Shown: positions 6,420-13,806 of the stretch, one piece after another
Numbering within the stretch: the first letter of the stretch is position 1
Layout of the letters: every line of letters begins with the position of its first letter
From: Clostridia bacterium
GTDB taxonomy: Bacteria > Bacillota > Clostridia > Oscillospirales > CAG-272
Direction of reading: 5' to 3'
DNA length: 42,629 nucleotides
Assembly (NCBI GenBank): GCA_017504625.1
Contig: JAFVQU010000018.1
Coordinates: forward strand, 1-42,629
Position numbers and translations under genes: made by a program
The notes under the pieces: model-generated
The model's input: the letters and a program-made list of their open reading frames with translations, nothing else
What the model was told of the DNA's origin: nothing
The model's database searches: none

Positions 6420-6740
6420 ATGTTAGATTTTGAAAAAGATGCAATTAATGATGAAGCAAAAAGGGCTGCAGAGCGTGAACTCGCTCAAATGATTTCAAGA
6501 ATAATACTCCAATCAAATGCCCCCGAAAGCCACAAAGCAAGTATACGACTTTTGGATGCGGCAAGCAATCTTGACGAAACAGTTCATAAGATATTATCCC
6601 GTGACATATTAACACCAGAATATATTGATGTTGAAAACGCGGCAAAGTTTGCAACATTTCTTGTAACAGTTTCCGAACAGATAAAGTTTTTTGCTATCAA
6701 CAATCCTTTAATTAAGAAGGAGAATAACGGCAATGTTTAA
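6420..6740 (+). CDS. Hypothetical helical protein
   Basis: A 106-residue, mostly alpha-helical, soluble protein without a recognised domain. The N-terminus is charged (MLDFEKDAINDEAKRAAERE) and the C-terminus ends IKKENNGNV. ATAGGAGAG precedes its ATG. The last codons overlap the start of the 44-aa gene (ATG 6733), implying coupled translation. Confidence 0.6.
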   Translation: MLDFEKDAINDEAKRAAERELAQMISRIILQSNAPESHKASIRLLDAASNLDETVHKILSRDILTPEYIDVENAAKFATFLVTVSEQIKFFAINNPLIKKENNGNV

Positions 6741-6867
6741 AAAGATTATTCGTTGGATAAAAAAATGGTGGATTTGGCTCTTTAACAGGCGTGTCGGACA
6801 AGCCATTAATAGTGACGCTACATACGAGGAAGTATGCGCAATCGTGGAGGAGGAGATAAACAAATGA
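6733..6867 (+). CDS. 44-aa basic, tryptophan-rich small protein
   Basis: The frame reads MFKKIIRWIKKWWIWLFNRR then an acidic helix (YEEVCAIVEEEINK). AAGGAGAA lies 7 bases upstream of the ATG. It overlaps the previous gene's stop by 8 bases and the next gene's start by ATGA, which strongly supports real translation. The N-terminal 20 residues form a cationic amphipathic, membrane-seeking helix with four tryptophans. Function unknown. Confidence 0.55.
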   Translation: MFKKIIRWIKKWWIWLFNRRVGQAINSDATYEEVCAIVEEEINK

Positions 6868-8801
6868 CGAGTATCAGAATTAAGAGACTTACGCTTGAAA
6901 ACTTCAAGTGTCATCGCAATTTGACGTTGGATCTTGCGGGCAATAATGCTTCGATCTATGGCGACAACGCTACGGGTAAGACGAGTATATACGACGCGCT
7001 GACGTGGTTGCTTTTCGGTAAGGACAGTCAGGGCAACGGAGAGAAGAACATTGAGATCAAACCGCTTAACATTCTCGGCGAGGTCAAGGACCATGAGGCG
7101 ATAACGTCGGTTGAAGCGGTGCTTCTCGTGAACGGCGAGGAGATCGCGCTCAAGCGCACATATCAGGAGGTATGGTCTACCAAGAGAGGAAGCCTTGAGG
7201 CGACCTTTGACGGCAACACGAGTGAGTATTATATCGACGGCGTTCCGTGTAAAAAATATCTTTTTTCAGAGAAAGTCAACGAGCTTGTTGACGAGGAGAC
7301 CTTCAGGCTGCTTACGAGTGTCAGTCACTTCGCGGACGGTATCTCTTGGCAGGACAGACGCGCGGTGCTATTCAAGGTTGCGGGAGTAATGGACGACGCG
7401 CAGATCATGGCGACGGACGAGAGATTTAAGCCGTTAGCGGACAGCTTAGGACGCCTGAGCCTTGATGACTATAAGAAGAAGCTGACTTCCGAGAAGCGCG
7501 GATTTATGGGAACAAAGACCGAGATCCCCGCGCGCATCAGCGAGTGCGAAAAAACGATAGCGGATATTGAGGTCATTGACTTTGACAAGGCTCGCGCAGA
7601 AGTCGAAATTTTGAACACAAGACGCGAAAGCATTGAGGCGGAGCTTGTAGCTGTTGAGCACAACAATGCGGCGGAGCGCAAGCGCATCGAGATCAGAGAG
7701 GCACAGCTTGAGCTTACCGCCCTTGAAAACGAGAACAGGGCTTACAGGGCAAGTCAGACGGCGGGTGCGCCCGATATATCGGGTATGAAGGCTGATCTTG
7801 CGAAAGTGCAGATGCAGCACGCCGCGAAGATGAGGACTTTGGGCAACGAGGCGGACTACGTTAAGAGGCTTGAGGGTGAGATAGCCGCGTCCCGCGAACG
7901 TTGGATCGCGACAAATAGCGAGACCTTCACGGGAGGCAGTTGCCCCACTTGCGGACAAGCTCTCCCTGCGGCACAGCTCAAGGCGGCGACCGACTCCTTT
8001 GAGGCGCAGAAGGCAAAGCGCCTTCACGAGATCGAGCAGACTGCCAACGCGAGCAAGGCGGCAAAGGCTGCGGCCATTGAGCGCATTACGGCTATGGAGG
8101 AAGAAATAGCCGCACTTGAAAACGAAGCGACGAAAAAAGCGGGCATTCTTATGTCGGCAGAGTCGTCGGTTATCGAGCCTACCGATCTTTCAGAATATAA
8201 GGAGAAGAAGGCGGCTATCAACAATAAGATCACTTCCCTTTCGGGCGCTCTTGCGGATCTTATGTCTGACACGGCGGCGGCAAGACAGGATATTCAAAAG
8301 AAGATCACCGAGGTCAAGGCGCAGATCTCCGAGCAGATGGCTATTATAAGCCGCGAATCGCTCTTGGAGTATTCACGTAAGAGAGTAGAGGAGCTGAAGG
8401 AGGACGCGAGGAACGCGGCGCATTGTCTTGAGGCTATCGAGGGTATGTTATTCCTCGTTGAAGAATACACCCGATACAAAACCAAGTTTGTTGAGGATAG
8501 CATCAACGGACTGTTCCGCATAGCGCGTTTTAGGCTTTTCCGCGAGCAAGCAAACGGCGGCATTGAGGACAGATGCGACGTAGTTTACGACGGTGTGCCT
8601 TACATCTGCCTGAACAACGGCGCAAAGATAAACGTAGGTATTGACATTATCAATACTCTATCGAGGGCATACGGTGTGACCGTGCCGTTATTCGTTGACA
8701 ACGCCGAGAGCGTTACAAAAATAGAGCCGAGCGACACGCAGATCATTCGCTTGGTAGTTTCAGAGAAGGATAAGGAGTTGAGAGTAAGCTATGAAAATTA
8801 A
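6864..8801 (+). CDS. Rad50/SbcC-like AAA ATPase
   Basis: A 645-residue SMC/Rad50-type ATPase, probably acting on DNA ends in phage recombination. Residues 1-60 hold the N-terminal fold (MTSIRIKRLTLENFKCH) and Walker A GDNATGKT at 33-40. Two coiled-coil arms (about 200-300 and 380-520) flank a zinc-hook motif CPTCGQ (Cys360, Cys363). The C-terminal lobe carries a Walker-B-like segment VPLFVDNAES (Asp612). The start ATG 6864 is preferred to an upstream in-frame start at 6834 because of the GGAGGAGGAG site and the ATGA overlap with the 44-aa gene. No SbcD nuclease is adjacent; the MBL protein two genes downstream is a candidate partner. It is shorter than cellular SbcC (about 1000 residues), typical for phage versions. 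Confidence 0.88.
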   Translation: MTSIRIKRLTLENFKCHRNLTLDLAGNNASIYGDNATGKTSIYDALTWLLFGKDSQGNGEKNIEIKPLNILGEVKDHEAITSVEAVLLVNGEEIALKRTYQEVWSTKRGSLEATFDGNTSEYYIDGVPCKKYLFSEKVNELVDEETFRLLTSVSHFADGISWQDRRAVLFKVAGVMDDAQIMATDERFKPLADSLGRLSLDDYKKKLTSEKRGFMGTKTEIPARISECEKTIADIEVIDFDKARAEVEILNTRRESIEAELVAVEHNNAAERKRIEIREAQLELTALENENRAYRASQTAGAPDISGMKADLAKVQMQHAAKMRTLGNEADYVKRLEGEIAASRERWIATNSETFTGGSCPTCGQALPAAQLKAATDSFEAQKAKRLHEIEQTANASKAAKAAAIERITAMEEEIAALENEATKKAGILMSAESSVIEPTDLSEYKEKKAAINNKITSLSGALADLMSDTAAARQDIQKKITEVKAQISEQMAIISRESLLEYSRKRVEELKEDARNAAHCLEAIEGMLFLVEEYTRYKTKFVEDSINGLFRIARFRLFREQANGGIEDRCDVVYDGVPYICLNNGAKINVGIDIINTLSRAYGVTVPLFVDNAESVTKIEPSDTQIIRLVVSEKDKELRVSYEN

Positions 8802-9381
8802 GGACAGAGCCAAGCCAAAGGCGCCACCCGTTGAGCCGGGCGTTTATATGGCGGTATGTATCGGATTTATTGATCTTGGCGAACAGTATTCCGAAATGTT
8901 TAAGTCACATTCCAACAAGGGTATGTACATATGGGAGCTTATCGGTGAGACGATTGAGATAGACGGCGAGCAGAAGCCCCGTCAGCTCTCAAAGGAGTTC
9001 ACTATTTCAAGTTCAAATAAGAGTAACCTGCGCAAATTCATTGAATCGTGGAACGGTAAGAGCTATTCAGACGACGAATTTCTTGAGTTTGATCTCTTTG
9101 ATCAGATCGGCAAGCCTTGTCAGCTTAACGTGGTGCTATCCGAGTCGAAGGAATACAGCAACGTCGATAATCTTATGCCTATTCCGAGAGGCTTTCCCGT
9201 TCCTACCACGGATACAAAGCCTATTCGTTGGGATATGGACGCGTGGAGCGATGACGTATTCAAGGAGCTCCCCGAGTGGATTCAGGAGAAGATCAAGAAA
9301 TCGACGCAGTATCAGACCGACCACGCGCCGACAACGACTATTGAGGTCAAGGCGGCAGGTGAGGAGGCGTGTCCTATATGA
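8791..9381 (+). CDS. Conserved phage recombination/replication-module protein
   Basis: A 196-residue protein that overlaps the ATPase gene by 11 bases. It begins MKIKDRAKPKAPPVEPGVYM and has a compact beta-rich core (IWELIGETIEI, RQLSKEFTIS, SNLRKFIESWNGKSY) followed by a conserved helical tail (LPEWIQEKIKKSTQYQ). Homologues with this layout accompany phage ATPase and SSB genes in Clostridia; an OB-fold-like or DUF669-like DNA-binding role is possible, but the family assignment is uncertain. Confidence 0.7.
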   Translation: MKIKDRAKPKAPPVEPGVYMAVCIGFIDLGEQYSEMFKSHSNKGMYIWELIGETIEIDGEQKPRQLSKEFTISSSNKSNLRKFIESWNGKSYSDDEFLEFDLFDQIGKPCQLNVVLSESKEYSNVDNLMPIPRGFPVPTTDTKPIRWDMDAWSDDVFKELPEWIQEKIKKSTQYQTDHAPTTTIEVKAAGEEACPI

Positions 9382-10076
9382 TATTCAAGTCGTTAGCGTC
9401 GTCCTCCCACGGCAACGCCTACGTTGTCAGCGACCGTGATACCCGCATACTGATCGAGTGTGGGATCTCGCACAAGAAGCTGCAGAAACTCTCGGGCTTC
9501 TCGCTCTCGGAGTTTAAGGCTTGCCTTGTATCTCACGAGCACAACGACCACGCCAAGAGCGTCAAGGAGCTTATTGAGCGCGGTATGGACGTTTATATGA
9601 GCTTCGGGACGGCTGAGGCAATTGACGCGCCTCACGCGCAAATTATCGAGGCTATGGAGCAATTCAACGTGGGCAGCCTTGATATAGTTCCCTTCACCAC
9701 CTTTCACGACGCAAAGGAGCCGCTCGGCTTTCTTATAAAGAGCCGTGTGGACGGCGACGTGCTCGCCTTTGCCACCGATACGGTAAATCTCAGATACAAG
9801 TTCCCCGGTCTTAACATATTGGCTATTGAGGCGAATTACGACAAGGCGGTGCTTGAGAGGAGCGAAAAGCTCCCCGAAAAGACAAAGAAACGTATCACCA
9901 AGACGCATATGGAGATAGAGACGCTTTGCGACTATCTCAAATCTCTCGATCTCTCCGAGTGCCGAGAGATACAGCTCTTACATTTGTCGGACGCTATGAG
10001 CCGAGAATACGAATTTATATATAAGGTAAAAAAGTCAGTTCCCGAGACCGTTAAGGTCACGGCTTGCGAAAAATAG
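9378..10076 (+). CDS. MBL-fold metallohydrolase (WalJ/YycJ-like nuclease)
   Basis: A 232-residue metallo-beta-lactamase-fold enzyme. The N-terminus MIFKSLASSSHGNAYVV matches the WalJ/YycJ group, and the metal-binding motif HEHNDH is at residues 53-58; further ligands are likely in FATDT (about 136-140) and LLHLSDAMS. WalJ-type proteins are linked to 5'-3' DNA exonuclease activity (family knowledge). ATG 9378 is chosen over GTG 9369 because GAGGAGG (9361-9367) is correctly spaced only for the former; it overlaps the upstream stop as ATGA. In this operon it may serve as the nuclease paired with the Rad50-like ATPase (inference). Confidence 0.85.
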   Translation: MIFKSLASSSHGNAYVVSDRDTRILIECGISHKKLQKLSGFSLSEFKACLVSHEHNDHAKSVKELIERGMDVYMSFGTAEAIDAPHAQIIEAMEQFNVGSLDIVPFTTFHDAKEPLGFLIKSRVDGDVLAFATDTVNLRYKFPGLNILAIEANYDKAVLERSEKLPEKTKKRITKTHMEIETLCDYLKSLDLSECREIQLLHLSDAMSREYEFIYKVKKSVPETVKVTACEK

Positions 10077-10086
10077 GAGGTTTATT

Positions 10087-10659
10087 ATGAAGATCAAAAA
10101 AATTGTTGATATGTGCCGCCGCGAAGGTACGGTTAAGATATTCGTTGACGAGAGTGGAGTGCAATGGCTCGGCAACGGATACGCTTGTTATCCTTTATAC
10201 GACATACCAACGCTGACAGAGGACGAATTTTACACGATATTCGACTTTACACCTAAGCAGAGAAACGAGACCGTTTTCACTCGCTCACCGTTCCCCGACT
10301 CGCTTTGTAACGACGATATTCACCCCACCGATCAGCATTGCGACAGACTTTCACAGTATATCCCCTTTGGATCGCGCCTTCTTATTCCCTTTTCTACAGC
10401 AGTTGGCATTAAGTTCCTTGACGACGAATACCTCGCGCCTCTTGTTGGAGAGACCGACAAGGTTGAGGTCTTTGAGAGGACGTCAAAGAACGGCGAGTCC
10501 TATTTTGCTGTCAAGGTCGGTATGACCTTACGCGCTATCATAATGCCCTTCAACGCGATAAACAAATCCTTCGTTGACAATATCGGTGAGATATATTCGC
10601 TTTGCAAGAACGCTCTGATAAATAAGGACGCAGAGCAGATCAGCGCTTTTGACAATTAA
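10087..10659 (+). CDS. Conserved phage protein of unknown function
   Basis: A 190-residue soluble protein with mixed alpha/beta pattern. It starts MKIKKIVDMCRREGTVKIFV, followed by QWLGNGYACYPLYDIPTLTE and a C-terminal region with VEVFERTSKNGESYFAVKVG and MPFNAINKSFV. Similar proteins are common between recombination and replication genes of Clostridia phages, without assigned activity. It is preceded by AGGAGGTTTATT and lies 10 bases after the MBL gene. Confidence 0.7.
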   Translation: MKIKKIVDMCRREGTVKIFVDESGVQWLGNGYACYPLYDIPTLTEDEFYTIFDFTPKQRNETVFTRSPFPDSLCNDDIHPTDQHCDRLSQYIPFGSRLLIPFSTAVGIKFLDDEYLAPLVGETDKVEVFERTSKNGESYFAVKVGMTLRAIIMPFNAINKSFVDNIGEIYSLCKNALINKDAEQISAFDN

Positions 10660-10668
10660 GGAGGCTTT

Positions 10669-11481
10669 ATGGCGGAGGTCGAATGGATTAAGATCTCAAC
10701 GGGTATGTTTGAGGTCAGCCGCAAGATAAAGCAGATAGAGCTGATGAAGGACGGTGACAGAATCCTTATAATTTGGTTTAAACTGCTTATCCTTGCGGGC
10801 AGAGTCAACGACGGCGGCGCTATATACATAACCGAGGACCGTCCTTATGACGTTGAATCTCTCGCAGGTGAGCTCCGCCGCCCTATTCCGCTCGTAAAGC
10901 GCGCTCTTGAGGTATTTCAGGACTATAAGATGATAGAGATCGAGGATAAATTCATCTATCTTTCAAATTGGGAGAAATATCAGAGCGCGGACAAGCTTGA
11001 GATCATCAGAGAGCAGACGCGTATGAGAGTTAAAAAATGCAGGCAGAAAAAGAACGCTACTGTAACGCAAGGTAACGCTACAAGTAACGCTACTGTAACG
11101 CAAGGTAACGCTATAGAAGAAGAGGAAGAAGGAGATACAGAAAATTCATTCATTCACTCTATAGCGCGCGCGAATGATGATGAGGAAAAATATCTTCAAA
11201 AAAAAGTTGCTGAGTCGGGGCTTGAGGGAGACGATGCTGAGGAATACAAAAACTCTGTAAAAGAAAACCTCAAGATGAAGGTGTTACATGGAACTCTCGG
11301 CGGAGGTGTTGTTATGATCTCCAATGAGCAAATGGATAGTCTTTTGGAGGAGATCTCTTTAGATGAGTTTGAAAAGTACATAAGTATCGTAAGAGATTGC
11401 GAAAAAAACGGTCAGCACTATAGGAAAAAGACTCATTATCAAGCCATTTTGGACATGGTGAAAAAAGATAGAAAGAGTTAA
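10669..11481 (+). CDS. Phage replisome organizer / replication initiator
   Basis: A 270-residue protein with an N-terminal winged-helix domain of the phage replisome organizer type (residues 1-125: EWIKISTGMFEVSRKIKQIE, LAGRVNDGGAIYIT, LSNWEKYQSADKL). A basic helix (RMRVKKCRQKK) and a repetitive linker NATVTQGNAT encoded by iterons follow, then an acidic stretch and a helical C-terminal domain (190-270). Such proteins bind origin repeats lying inside their own gene and load the host helicase. The iterons at 11053-11113 fit that model. GGAGG precedes the ATG. Confidence 0.87.
   Translation: MAEVEWIKISTGMFEVSRKIKQIELMKDGDRILIIWFKLLILAGRVNDGGAIYITEDRPYDVESLAGELRRPIPLVKRALEVFQDYKMIEIEDKFIYLSNWEKYQSADKLEIIREQTRMRVKKCRQKKNATVTQGNATSNATVTQGNAIEEEEEGDTENSFIHSIARANDDEEKYLQKKVAESGLEGDDAEEYKNSVKENLKMKVLHGTLGGGVVMISNEQMDSLLEEISLDEFEKYISIVRDCEKNGQHYRKKTHYQAILDMVKKDRKS
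11053..11113 (+). other. Candidate phage replication origin: iterons inside the initiator gene
   Basis: GTAACGC occurs five times, starting at 11062, 11072, 11084, 11095 and 11105, that is, every 10-12 bases or about one helical turn. The array is built from a 28-base unit (11053-11080) repeated exactly at 11086-11113. It lies between the DNA-binding and C-terminal domain codons of the replisome organizer, the usual place for origins in related phages. The AT-rich stretch 11115-11160 directly downstream could be the unwinding element. Confidence 0.7.
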
Positions 11482-11497
11482 GGGGGCGAGATTAATT

Positions 11498-11728
11498 GTG
11501 TCAGATTTTAGAGATAAATACGCAGTCTGCCCCTTTTATATCACGCAAGACTCGAAAAAGGTACATTGCGCAGGCTTCTCCGACGACTGTCACGTTCACG
11601 TCTCTTTCCCTGCTCAACGGTTGAAGGAGGCGCACATAGAGAAATACTGCAACTGCATTTTCGGATATTTAAAATGTCCTCTATACTCTTGCTTGGCAAG
11701 GAGATTTGAGGAGGAAAGGAAAAAATGA
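11498..11728 (+). CDS. Small cysteine-rich phage protein
   Basis: A 76-residue protein with eight cysteines and several histidines (YAVCPFYI, VHCAGFSDDCHVHV, KYCNCIFGYLKCPLYSC), suggesting zinc binding. It starts with GTG at 11498 and overlaps the next gene by ATGA. No specific function is known; short proteins of this type lie near phage replication genes in Clostridia. Confidence 0.65.
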   Translation: MSDFRDKYAVCPFYITQDSKKVHCAGFSDDCHVHVSFPAQRLKEAHIEKYCNCIFGYLKCPLYSCLARRFEEERKK

Positions 11729-11904
11729 AATACGAGGTTTCAAAGGAAAAGGGCGGGCAGTATTACGCTCACCCACAGGGAGAGCCCACGAATGCCGTCA
11801 AGGGCAGCTTTGGTGATAAGAAAAAGGCTATCAAGGTTGCCGCACGGCTCTGCGGGGTATCCGCTAAGGAATATACAAAGCTGAAAGCAAAGGAGGGTGT
11901 GTAG
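11725..11904 (+). CDS. 59-aa hypothetical protein
   Basis: The frame from ATG 11725 to TAG 11902-11904 encodes MKYEVSKEKGGQYYAHPQGE, then a basic helix (DKKKAIKVAARLCGVSAKEY). It overlaps both neighbours (ATGA with the gene before, TAGTG with the gene after) and has GAGGAAAGGA upstream, which supports real translation. Possibly a small nucleic-acid-binding protein; unproven. Confidence 0.6.
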   Translation: MKYEVSKEKGGQYYAHPQGEPTNAVKGSFGDKKKAIKVAARLCGVSAKEYTKLKAKEGV

Positions 11905-12095
11905 TGAGATACGTTGTATTTGAATGCCGCAAATGCGGACACAACCTTTACGTTGAGAACACAGAAGACTTATTCAAAAAGATAGGTAGAGTCAGCAACT
12001 ATGATTGCCCAGCTTGTGGCGAAGAGCCTGACGGTAATTGGGTGTTGCTTGGCTTGAAAAAAGAATTTCCTGTGCAGGAAGGCGGTGCGGAATGA
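11904..12095 (+). CDS. Small zinc-ribbon protein
   Basis: A 63-residue protein with two CxxC knuckles (FECRKCGHN and YDCPACGEE), about 33 residues apart, forming one zinc ribbon. GTG start overlapping the upstream TAG, with AGGAGG ahead of it. Role unknown; probably a phage-encoded nucleic-acid or protein adaptor. Confidence 0.65.
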   Translation: MRYVVFECRKCGHNLYVENTEDLFKKIGRVSNYDCPACGEEPDGNWVLLGLKKEFPVQEGGAE

Positions 12096-12280
12096 AAGAA
12101 CGACAAAATTATATGCTCTGTTGTGATTGCGGTTTTGCGGTCAAAGAAAAAACAATGTTCAAGAAAATATACAAGAATACCGCTATCTGCTTATGCCGCA
12201 AATGCGCTTTAAAGTTAGGCAGAGAAATAGTAAATACCGTTGAAAATCAAATGCTAAACGAAATGAAAGGCGGTGAGTGA
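12092..12280 (+). CDS. Second small zinc-ribbon protein
   Basis: A 62-residue protein with paired cysteines MLCCDCGFAV and CLCRKCALKL, another probable zinc ribbon, followed by a helix (EIVNTVENQMLNEM). The start ATG 12092 overlaps the previous stop as ATGA; a longer in-frame reading from 12038 would overlap the preceding gene by 58 bases and is less likely. Function unknown. Confidence 0.6.
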   Translation: MKERQNYMLCCDCGFAVKEKTMFKKIYKNTAICLCRKCALKLGREIVNTVENQMLNEMKGGE

Positions 12281-12281
12281 T

Positions 12282-13166
12282 ATGCGAGAGATTTTGTTTA
12301 GAGGAAAATCAAAAGTGCAAGGATCGAGGTGGTTATATGGTGATGTTTTGATTTATGAAAATTCAGCACAAATATGGGAAACTATCGACAACAGAAAGTA
12401 TAATAGTGTTGTTTCCCTTGAAACCGTCGGTCAATACACAGGATTGACCGACAAAAACGGAAAGCGGATTTTTGAGGGGGATATCGTCAAGATGCTTTAT
12501 AAAGATGATATTGCCGAGATCGGTCCAATAATGTGGTCAGATGTTGGTTTAAGATATAAGTTTGCCTCTTCTGATGGCGCGTCGTATAGCTTTGACTGCA
12601 CGGCAACGCTTGAGGTCATCGGCAACATACACGACAATCCCGAGCTTTTGAAAGGAAAATATATGGCAGAAATTAAAAAATTGGAATTGACTTCGGAAGA
12701 TGTTATTTCAGATACGACAAAAAGTCTTGTGGACTTTATAGCAGAGGCGAAAAAAACTGCTATTAAGGAAAACATAATTGCAAATACCGTTATTATAAAC
12801 GAGACCTTCGCAAAAACTAACGACATAGGTATCGTCTTTGGAAGGAGTATTTTACATATCCCGCCAATGATATGCGGACTTGAGGTACATATCTCCGACG
12901 AACTCCCTGACGGATATGATTTCGCTGTTGTCAGAGCTCCCGAAACCGAAAGAGAACGTATTATTAAACAAGCTAATAAAAAGCTTGCCGAGGAGATCTT
13001 TGAGGAGATCGAGAAGGTTATCGGAGATAAATATAATCATTACGTTTTCGGCAACAACTATCTCGACAGCATTGAGCAAGACGCCATAATAAACTTTAGC
13101 GACGAGCTCTCAGATTGCTTCGAAGAAATAAAAAAGAAATACACGGAGGAAAAAGAAAATGATTGA
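12282..13166 (+). CDS. YopX-family protein fused to an unrelated C-terminal domain
   Basis: Residues 1-127 are a complete YopX domain (MREILFRGKSK, WLYGDVLIY, VGQYTGLTDKNGKRIFEGDI, VIGNIHDNPELLKG). YopX proteins normally end there; here the frame continues for about 167 residues with a separate alpha/beta domain beginning near MAEIKKLELTSED (codon at 12663) and ending in a charged helix (FEEIKKKYTEEKEND). The ATG at 12282 is preferred to GTG 12273 because the family begins MREI.FRGK. YopX is widespread in Firmicutes phages, function unknown. An internal start at 12663 with AAAGGA upstream might also yield the C-terminal domain alone. Confidence 0.78.
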   Translation: MREILFRGKSKVQGSRWLYGDVLIYENSAQIWETIDNRKYNSVVSLETVGQYTGLTDKNGKRIFEGDIVKMLYKDDIAEIGPIMWSDVGLRYKFASSDGASYSFDCTATLEVIGNIHDNPELLKGKYMAEIKKLELTSEDVISDTTKSLVDFIAEAKKTAIKENIIANTVIINETFAKTNDIGIVFGRSILHIPPMICGLEVHISDELPDGYDFAVVRAPETERERIIKQANKKLAEEIFEEIEKVIGDKYNHYVFGNNYLDSIEQDAIINFSDELSDCFEEIKKKYTEEKEND

Positions 13167-13386
13167 ATATGTAGTTTTGGCGCTTATGTGCCTTGTGATG
13201 TTAATAGTTATCGCTTATACGGTGATCGCGGCAATTTGTGCTATAAAGCAGCACAAGGTGCAGATGAGAATAAGCAGGGGTTTCGCCGAGGCGGTGGAAA
13301 GACAGCTTATTAAGCTTGACGACGGCGCGGAGGAAGACACGGCTCAGGATAACGCAGGTCAGGAGGACGTGAATGGCGAACTTTAA
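13159..13386 (+). CDS. Small single-pass membrane protein
   Basis: A 75-residue protein with one N-terminal transmembrane helix (YVVLALMCLVMLIVIAYTVI), a basic amphipathic segment (KQHKVQMRISRGFAEAVERQ) and an acidic tail. It overlaps YopX upstream by 8 bases and SSB downstream by 14 bases. Unknown role; possibly an inner-membrane phage protein expressed early. Confidence 0.6.
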   Translation: MIEYVVLALMCLVMLIVIAYTVIAAICAIKQHKVQMRISRGFAEAVERQLIKLDDGAEEDTAQDNAGQEDVNGEL

Positions 13387-13795
13387 TTTTAACAAGGTAA
13401 TGATAGGTGGTAGGCTTACTGCCGATCCCGAGGTCAAGACGACGCAGAGCGGGATCTCGGTGGTATCCTTCAGCGTTGCGGTCAATAGAAGACAGCGACA
13501 GGGTGAGCCACAGAAGGCTGATTTCTTCAGCGTTACCGCTTGGCGACAGACTGCTGATTTTGTGGCAAGGTATTTCCGCAAGGGATCTTCTATCTGTATC
13601 GTCGGCAATCTTCAAAATGGCGATTGGACCGATCAGAACGGTCAGAAGCATTACAGGACGGATATAGTAGCGGAGGAGGTCTTATTCGTTGACAGCAAGG
13701 GCGACAATGACAATGGGCAGGCTGCTCCCCGCTTCAATACAACACCAACGCCGAATTTCCAAGATTTGTCTGCGGACGATGACTTGCCGTTCTGA
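13373..13795 (+). CDS. ssb: Single-stranded DNA-binding protein
   Basis: A 140-residue SSB. Residues 1-108 form the OB fold (NKVMIGGRLTADPEVKTTQS, SFSVAVNRR, ADFFSVTAWRQTADFVARYF, GSSICIVGNLQ). A flexible linker ends in the acidic tip DDDLPF, which docks partner replication and repair proteins. It coats phage ssDNA during replication and recombination. Size and tip are typical of Firmicutes phage SSBs. Confidence 0.95.
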   Translation: MANFNFNKVMIGGRLTADPEVKTTQSGISVVSFSVAVNRRQRQGEPQKADFFSVTAWRQTADFVARYFRKGSSICIVGNLQNGDWTDQNGQKHYRTDIVAEEVLFVDSKGDNDNGQAAPRFNTTPTPNFQDLSADDDLPF

Positions 13796-13806
13796 GAGGT
13801 GGGAGT

